Below are positions 16,506 through 20,150 of a stretch of 20,150 nucleotides of DNA, piece by piece. Source of the DNA: Yunchengibacter salinarum (GTDB lineage: Bacteria; Pseudomonadota; Alphaproteobacteria; Sphingomonadales; Kordiimonadaceae); contig NZ_JBBJLN010000013.1 in the NCBI RefSeq assembly GCF_037658235.1, positions 1-20,150 of the forward strand, read 5' to 3'. A model generated the notes under the pieces. That model was not told where the DNA came from, made no database searches, and saw only the letters and a program-made list of their open reading frames with translations. Positions within the stretch are counted from its first letter, which is position 1; each line of letters opens with the position of its first letter. The position numbers and the translations under genes were made by a program.

Positions 16506-17225
16506 GTTGTTTTCGATCTGAACCCGATGTCCCTGAACGATGTGGGGTCGCGCATTCAGGCTGTCATTGCCGGCGGCGCCGGCAATGATCGCCTGACCGC
16601 TGACCGCGGCATGGATATGCTGGATGGCGGCGATGGCCACGACCTCATTCTGGCGGGCACCGAGGATGACACCCTGAACGGCGGTGCCGGTGACGATCAG
16701 TTGCGCGGCCAGCGGGACGATGACCTGATCAATGGGGGCACCGGCAATGACAGCGTGTTCGGCGGCCCCGGCGATGACCTGGTGAACGGCGATGCCGGGG
16801 ATGACCTGGTGGTGGGCGGCCCCGGTGCCAACACCCTGTCCGGCGGCGCGGATGCGGACACCATCATTGGCGGCAACAGCGCGGACACCCTGCGCGGCGG
16901 CACCGGTGACGATACCCTCGTGGGCAATGGCGGCGCGGACAGCTTCGTCTTCCAGGCCAGCGATGAAGCCAGCGGGGATGCGAGTGAGGATGCCAGCGGG
17001 GATGCGAGCGGCTCCGGCGCTGACACCATCCGGGATTTCGATCTGGATGAAGACCTCCTGATTTTCGTTAATGCGGAGGTCACGGCGAACAGCCTTGCCG
17101 ATGCCGCCGACAGTACCGCCGACGGCCTCCTGATCGACCTGGCCGCGGCGGGCCTCACCGGCGGCGGCACCCTGTTCCTGGAAGGCTTGCAGGAAGACGA
17201 TCTGAGCCAGATCGGGTTTGGGTAA
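16506..17225 (+). pseudogene. RTX calcium-binding repeat protein, 3' fragment
   Basis: The first ATG at 16527 opens a 232-residue frame, and the frame reads sensibly from about 16506 (GVVFDLNPM). It holds consecutive glycine/aspartate nonapeptides such as GGAGNDRLT, GGDGHDLIL, GGAGDDQLR and GGTGNDSVF. These are hemolysin-type calcium-binding repeats that form a parallel beta-roll in proteins exported by type I secretion. A 24-bp repeat encodes ASGDASED/ASGDASGS near residue 150. The C-terminal part (GADTIRDFDLDEDLLIF onward) resembles RTX C-terminal secretion regions. The 5' part, which would define the protein's activity, is lost at the IS1380 junction. A short expressed protein from 16527 is possible, but no clear RBS precedes it. 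Confidence 0.75.
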
Positions 17226-17245
17226 GGGGAAAGATGGCAGAAAAG

Positions 17246-17284
17246 AAAGCGGCGGCCTCAACGCGAAAGGTCCGCCGCTTTCTC
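17246..17284 (+). terminator. Probable intrinsic terminator after the RTX gene
   Basis: A perfect 10-bp stem AAAGCGGCGG (17246-17255) / CCGCCGCTTT (17272-17281) encloses a 16-nt loop and is followed by a pyrimidine-rich tail TCTCC. It lies 20 bp after the RTX stop codon. The T-run is short, so efficiency is uncertain. It separates the RTX fragment from the fitAB promoter. Confidence 0.6.
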
Positions 17285-17337
17285 CGCTTTGGCGGCTGAG
17301 GCCAGGAGCCAAGCCTGACGTCGTGAGCGTTTTCAGA

Positions 17338-17366
17338 TTGATTGCAACGCAATCATCGCTTAAAAT
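17338..17366 (+). promoter_or_regulatory. fitAB promoter with palindromic operator
   Basis: TTGATT (17338-17343), a 17-bp spacer and TAAAAT (17361-17366) form a good sigma70-type promoter. A perfect inverted repeat TGATTGC-AAC-GCAATCA (17339-17355) overlaps the -35 and spacer. FitA and VapB antitoxins bind such palindromes at their own promoters, so this is the likely autorepression site. The predicted start of transcription is about 35 bp before fitA. Confidence 0.65.
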
Positions 17367-17407
17367 CTCAGATGACACAGATCATTCGTTGCCTGGAGGG
17401 CAAACCC

Positions 17408-17650
17408 ATGGCCAGTATCACCATTCGCCATCTCGATGACGGGACAAAACGCCGCCTGCGCGTCCGCGCCGCCGAGCATAACCGGTCCATGGAGGAAGAG
17501 GTCCGAGAAATCCTTCGCCAGACGGTCGGTGACACGTCGCCGCCCGCTAACCTTGCCGCTTCCATCCGGTCTCGCTTTGCCGTCCTTGGTGGTGTCGAGC
17601 TCGATATTCCGGCACGCGATGCCATGCGCACCCCGCCTGGCTTTGACTAG
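17408..17650 (+). CDS. fitA: FitA-like (VapB-type) antitoxin
   Basis: From the ATG at 17408 (MASITIRHLDDGTKRRLRVR) the protein has 80 residues; GGAGGG sits 7 nt upstream. An earlier in-frame start lies in the operator region and is unlikely. The N-terminal ribbon-helix-helix motif is followed by EHNRSMEEEVREILRQ, the usual FitA/VapB pattern. The C-terminal tail (residues about 45-80) would wrap around the PIN toxin. It is the first gene of the fitA-fitB-fic operon. Confidence 0.88.
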   Translation: MASITIRHLDDGTKRRLRVRAAEHNRSMEEEVREILRQTVGDTSPPANLAASIRSRFAVLGGVELDIPARDAMRTPPGFD

Positions 17651-17656
17651 CGGGCC

Positions 17657-18079
17657 ATGATCATCCTCGACACCAACATCGTCTCAGAGCTGTTGCGTCC
17701 GGTACCTGATTCAAAGGTCGAAGCTTGGCTTGCGGCCCAGGACAGCGGCCAAGTCTATCTGACCGCCGTCAGCGCCGCCGAACTGCGCTATGGCGTGGCG
17801 ATCCTTGCTGATGGCAAGCGCCGGAACACTCTAATTGGTGCCGTGGACGCGATGTTGCGGGAGGATTTTCGGGACCGCATTCTGCCCTTTAACAGCGCCG
17901 CCTCCGAGGCCTATGCCATAATCGCCGCCGACCGGCGCGGGGCCGGGCGGCCGATAAGCCAGTTTGACTGCCAGATCGCCGCTATCGGTCGCACCCACGG
18001 GGCGACGGTCGCAACGAGAAACACCAAAGACTTTGAAGGGTGCGGGATCGAAATCGTCGATCCCTGGAAAAGTGCCTGA
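17657..18079 (+). CDS. fitB: FitB/VapC-type PIN-domain ribonuclease toxin
   Basis: This 140-residue PIN-domain protein carries the acidic metal-binding residues. Asp5 is in MIILDTNIVSE, Glu42 in AAELRYG, an Asp in ISQFDCQIAAI, and the last acidic site in TRNTKDFEG. PIN toxins cleave RNA, usually tRNA or rRNA, in a Mg-dependent way. The C-terminal signature GCGIEIVDPW is typical of the FitB subgroup. It starts 6 bp after fitA and its stop touches the fic start. Confidence 0.92.
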   Translation: MIILDTNIVSELLRPVPDSKVEAWLAAQDSGQVYLTAVSAAELRYGVAILADGKRRNTLIGAVDAMLREDFRDRILPFNSAASEAYAIIAADRRGAGRPISQFDCQIAAIGRTHGATVATRNTKDFEGCGIEIVDPWKSA

Positions 18080-19030
18080 ATGGTGAGGTTTTCAGCGTTG
18101 AAGCCTCGGACGGAAAAGGCGACAGGAAAGACCTTTGTTTTCAGCGCGCCAATCAGCGGAAAACTGGATCTTAATCAAGCAGAGATGCGCGCAATGACCC
18201 GAGCCAATCCCCTCAACCAGGATTTTAAGCGGAATCTGGGCTTTTCATGGGATCGTGACGCGCTCTCTGCTCCGAAGCAAACGACCGTTCGGCGCGCGTT
18301 TTACCGATACAAGCAGAGCCTTCCTCAGTTCGTGTTCGACGCGACTGCTCTTGAAGGAAACCCCTTCACCTTTGTGGATGTGAAGACCTTGATGGACGGT
18401 GTGACGGTTGGCGGCTACAAGATTTCCGATGAGCGGCAGGTGCTCAATGTCATCGCTGCATCGAAGGAGCTTGCCGGCCCGGTCGAAGAGGACATCTTCA
18501 GGGTGAACAGGGCCACATTTGATCACCTGCATGAGTTGGTTGCTTTTGAAGAAGCTCTGGAATGGGGTCGCTTCAGGGGTGCCGGTGCGATCACCGACAT
18601 GACGCCGCGTGTCAGCCTCGGAGACAGGGAGTTTACGCCGCCCCACCCGACAACTGAGGGCGCCGGCCCTCTCATAGACCAGTTTGAGCGTGGGGTTTCT
18701 TTTCTGGAGTCAGAGATTGAAAACCCTCTGGAGCAGAGCATGGCCTTGTTCCTCTTTGGCGCTTTTCAACAGTTCTACTTTGATGGGAACAAGCGGACGG
18801 CGCGCCTCATGATGAATGGTCATCTGATGCGGAACGGGATCGACCCGATCTCTGTTCCCGCGGCGGACGCACCGGCGTTCAACGAGAAAATGGTGGCCTT
18901 CTATGCTGGTGCGGATGCGACAGAAATGATGGAGTTTCTCGTAGCCTGCAACCCGGACTGCGCTCTCGCGACCGGGGGCGCCCCTCATCCTGAAGGAGGC
19001 GAAGATAGGAATGGCCCCGAGTTTCCCTGA
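18080..19030 (+). CDS. Fic-domain protein lacking the catalytic histidine
   Basis: The ATG follows the fitB stop directly (TGAATG), so the 316-residue protein belongs to the TA operon. The Fic core reads QQFYFDGNKRTARLMMNG (residues 230-247). The usual motif is HxFx(D/E)GNxxR; here Gln231 replaces the catalytic His while Asp235, Gly236, Asn237 and Arg242 are kept. An N-terminal segment DATALEGN (residues 87-94) resembles the inhibitory (S/T)xxxEG helix of class II Fic proteins. Fic enzymes usually transfer AMP to protein targets using that histidine, so this one may be inactive in AMPylation, use a different chemistry, or serve as a binding partner. The acidic, proline-containing tail is not conserved-looking. 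Confidence 0.85.
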   Translation: MVRFSALKPRTEKATGKTFVFSAPISGKLDLNQAEMRAMTRANPLNQDFKRNLGFSWDRDALSAPKQTTVRRAFYRYKQSLPQFVFDATALEGNPFTFVDVKTLMDGVTVGGYKISDERQVLNVIAASKELAGPVEEDIFRVNRATFDHLHELVAFEEALEWGRFRGAGAITDMTPRVSLGDREFTPPHPTTEGAGPLIDQFERGVSFLESEIENPLEQSMALFLFGAFQQFYFDGNKRTARLMMNGHLMRNGIDPISVPAADAPAFNEKMVAFYAGADATEMMEFLVACNPDCALATGGAPHPEGGEDRNGPEFP

Positions 19031-19128
19031 TGCTGCTTTTGGGAATGACTGGAGTCAAACATCTTTGTGGCCGATACCCAGCGTAAGGTGCGTTTGTGAT
19101 AGAAATGAATGTTTGCGGGGATTGAAAA

Positions 19129-19165
19129 ATATAGCTTGAAGGCTATATATTTCATAAGCTATAAT
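19129..19165 (+). promoter_or_regulatory. Promoter and operator of the relE-like/XRE TA operon
   Basis: TTGAAG (19136-19141), an 18-bp spacer and a perfect TATAAT (19160-19165) form a strong promoter. A perfect inverted repeat ATATAGC-N6-GCTATAT (19129-19148) brackets the -35 hexamer and is a likely binding site for the antitoxin. The -10 ends only 5 bp before the toxin ATG at 19171, so transcription should begin at or next to the start codon. Confidence 0.7.
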
Positions 19166-19170
19166 AAAGC

Positions 19171-19530
19171 ATGGAATGGGAAGTTGAGTTTCATGATGAT
19201 TTTGAGGGCGAGTTTGACGACCTCTCTGAGGCGGTCCAAGACGCAATCTTGGCTAGAGCTAAGCTCTTGGCAAAAGTTGGACCGGCTCTGAAGCGTCCCC
19301 ACGGGGATACTTTGAAAGGCTCAAAGCACGCGAATATGAAGGAACTCAGATGTACTGCCGATGATGGTGTTTGGCGGATCGCTTTTGCTTTCGACCCCGA
19401 TCAGAAGGCCATCCTTCTGACAGCAGGCGATAAGGCAGGCGTAAACGAGAAGCGCTTTTACGGGAGGCTGATTGCGAAGGCGGATGACCGCTTTGACCAG
19501 CATCTAGCAATGCAGGAAAGGAAAAAGTGA
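19171..19530 (+). CDS. RelE/HigB-type (phage Gp49-like) toxin
   Basis: This 119-residue protein starts MEWEVEFHDDFEGEFDDL, the typical opening of the Gp49-like RelE/HigB group. It continues with LKGSKHANMKELRCTADDGV then WRIAFAFDPDQKAILL, the conserved core. LLTAGDKAG and KRFYGRLIAKAD complete the fold. Such toxins are ribosome-dependent or free mRNA interferases. There is no Shine-Dalgarno and the -10 box is 5 bp away, so the mRNA is probably leaderless. The stop overlaps the antitoxin ATG (TGATG). The toxin-first order is typical for higBA-like pairs. Confidence 0.88.
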   Translation: MEWEVEFHDDFEGEFDDLSEAVQDAILARAKLLAKVGPALKRPHGDTLKGSKHANMKELRCTADDGVWRIAFAFDPDQKAILLTAGDKAGVNEKRFYGRLIAKADDRFDQHLAMQERKK

Positions 19531-19889
19531 TGGGCAAGCCTCTAAACGATAAACTAAATGAACTCCCGGAAGCTCGGCGCGAGCGTATCCTCGTTGAGGC
19601 CGACCGCCTGCATGCAGAATATCTGACCCTGCAAGAATTGCGCAAAGCCAAACAGCTTACCCAGACGCAGTTGGCGGAGTTGTTGAATGTCCGTCAGGCA
19701 ACTGTCGCTCAGATGGAGAAGCGCAGCGATCTCATGCTTTCGACCTTGCGCAGCTATGTTGAGGCTATGGGTGGGAAGATGAGCTTGGTGGTTGAGTTCC
19801 CGGATCGAGCTCGTGTCTCCCTTGAGGGCTTTGGGGATACGGAAGAGCCTCCGCGTCAGCGGAGAGATGAGCGACCATCACCAGTATAG
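19530..19889 (+). CDS. HigA-like XRE antitoxin
   Basis: The 119-residue protein starts at the ATG overlapping the toxin stop; GTG at 19527 is an alternative. GGAAAGGAAAAAG upstream gives a ribosome-binding site inside the toxin gene. The HTH domain is LQELRKAKQLTQTQLAELLN then VRQATVAQMEKRSDLMLSTL, followed by a segment YVEAMGGKMSLVVEFPD common in antitoxins of this type. It should bind the toxin and the palindrome at 19129-19148. Confidence 0.9.
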   Translation: MGKPLNDKLNELPEARRERILVEADRLHAEYLTLQELRKAKQLTQTQLAELLNVRQATVAQMEKRSDLMLSTLRSYVEAMGGKMSLVVEFPDRARVSLEGFGDTEEPPRQRRDERPSPV

Positions 19890-19898
19890 GTCAAGATC

Positions 19899-20021
19899 AT
19901 GACGATGATAGAAATCACTTTGCCGGATAGCCTGAAAGCTTGGGCCGACCAACAGGTGCGAAGCCGCCGCTACGCGAGCGCAAGCGATTATCTATGTGAC
20001 CTGGTCCGCCAGGATCAGCAG
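19899..20021 (+). pseudogene. parD: parD-like antitoxin gene, 5' part, interrupted by an IS
   Basis: The ATG at 19899 opens MTMIEITLPDSLKAWADQQV then RSRRYASASDYLCDLVRQDQ, a clear ParD-type antitoxin N-terminus with a ribbon-helix-helix fold. ParD similarity ends at codon 41, where an IS256-type end begins. The frame continues without a stop through the IS into the window edge, so a chimeric product could be made. A parE toxin gene, if retained, should lie beyond the IS. Confidence 0.8.
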
Positions 20022-20150
20022 GGAGTGTTATGGGAGTGTCATGAACTCTGTGTATCTGGTCTGGCCCACGCGGGTTTCAAACACGGTCACGCATTGAAGC
20101 GTTCGTCGAACATGATAGCGAACTGGTTCCTGGCCGCAAACCATTCCCGG
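20022..20150 (-). mobile_element. IS256-family insertion sequence, one end (partial)
   Basis: The segment contains GGGAGTGTCATGAACTCTGT (from 20032), which resembles IS256-family terminal repeats, and then the 3' end of a transposase on the minus strand. Just before it lies a near copy, GGGAGTGTTAT (20021-20031), next to GGGAGTGTCAT (20032-20042), so the true boundary is either about 20022 or 20032. Insertion at this point disrupts parD. Confidence 0.65.
20087..20149 (-). CDS. IS256-family transposase, C-terminal end (runs off the window)
   Basis: The minus strand encodes REWFAARNQFAIMFDERFNA followed by TGA at 20087-20089. The pattern 'W..A.NQFAI.F.eRF' is the characteristic C-terminus of IS256 (mutator-type) transposases. 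The rest lies beyond the right edge of the window. Confidence 0.75.
   Translation of the reverse strand, partial: REWFAARNQFAIMFDERFNA

Overview
The window is most likely a high-GC alphaproteobacterial chromosome. The core genes glmU and glmS (about 7.4-8.9 kb and 5.6-7.4 kb, minus strand) are GC-rich and adjacent. The order genus cannot be fixed from the sequence. Around these genes lies an accessory patchwork of polysaccharide genes, insertion-sequence debris, a tRNA-derived attachment-like remnant and a dense set of toxin-antitoxin (TA) type modules.

Left part (1-5.5 kb, minus strand, AT-rich): a surface-polysaccharide cluster read right to left. It runs DUF4214-like protein, unknown protein, CgeB-like glycosyltransferase, [IS nest], sulfotransferase, then the first 22 codons of a gmd-like gene. 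The cluster is broken twice. An ISL3-family element cuts gmd at about 298. An IS nest (about 1.1-2.77 kb) sits between the glycosyltransferase and sulfotransferase genes. It holds an IS5-family transposase, a 146-bp IS66 deletion derivative and an IS5-type 3' fragment.

Middle (5.6-12.6 kb): glmS and glmU supply UDP-GlcNAc. GlmU carries an in-frame 129-bp tandem duplication in its acyltransferase beta-helix. Further right is a minus-strand run of three genes: an unknown protein, an HTH-like protein and a Lon-like AAA+ ATPase without a protease domain. A small plus-strand XRE regulator diverges from it and ends inside a 3' fragment of an initiator tRNA-Met gene.

Right part (12.6-20.15 kb, plus strand): hipB-hipA plus a DUF6880-like third gene, with three HipB-like operator repeats. 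This is followed by an IS1380 transposase fragment abutting a 5'-truncated RTX repeat gene. Then come a fitA-fitB-fic operon whose Fic protein lacks the catalytic histidine, a relE/higB-like toxin with an XRE antitoxin and an apparently leaderless promoter, and a parD start cut by an IS256-family element at the window edge.

The best candidates for something undescribed are the hipBA-third-gene operon, the fitAB-pseudo-Fic operon, the AAA+ three-gene operon and the duplicated GlmU.
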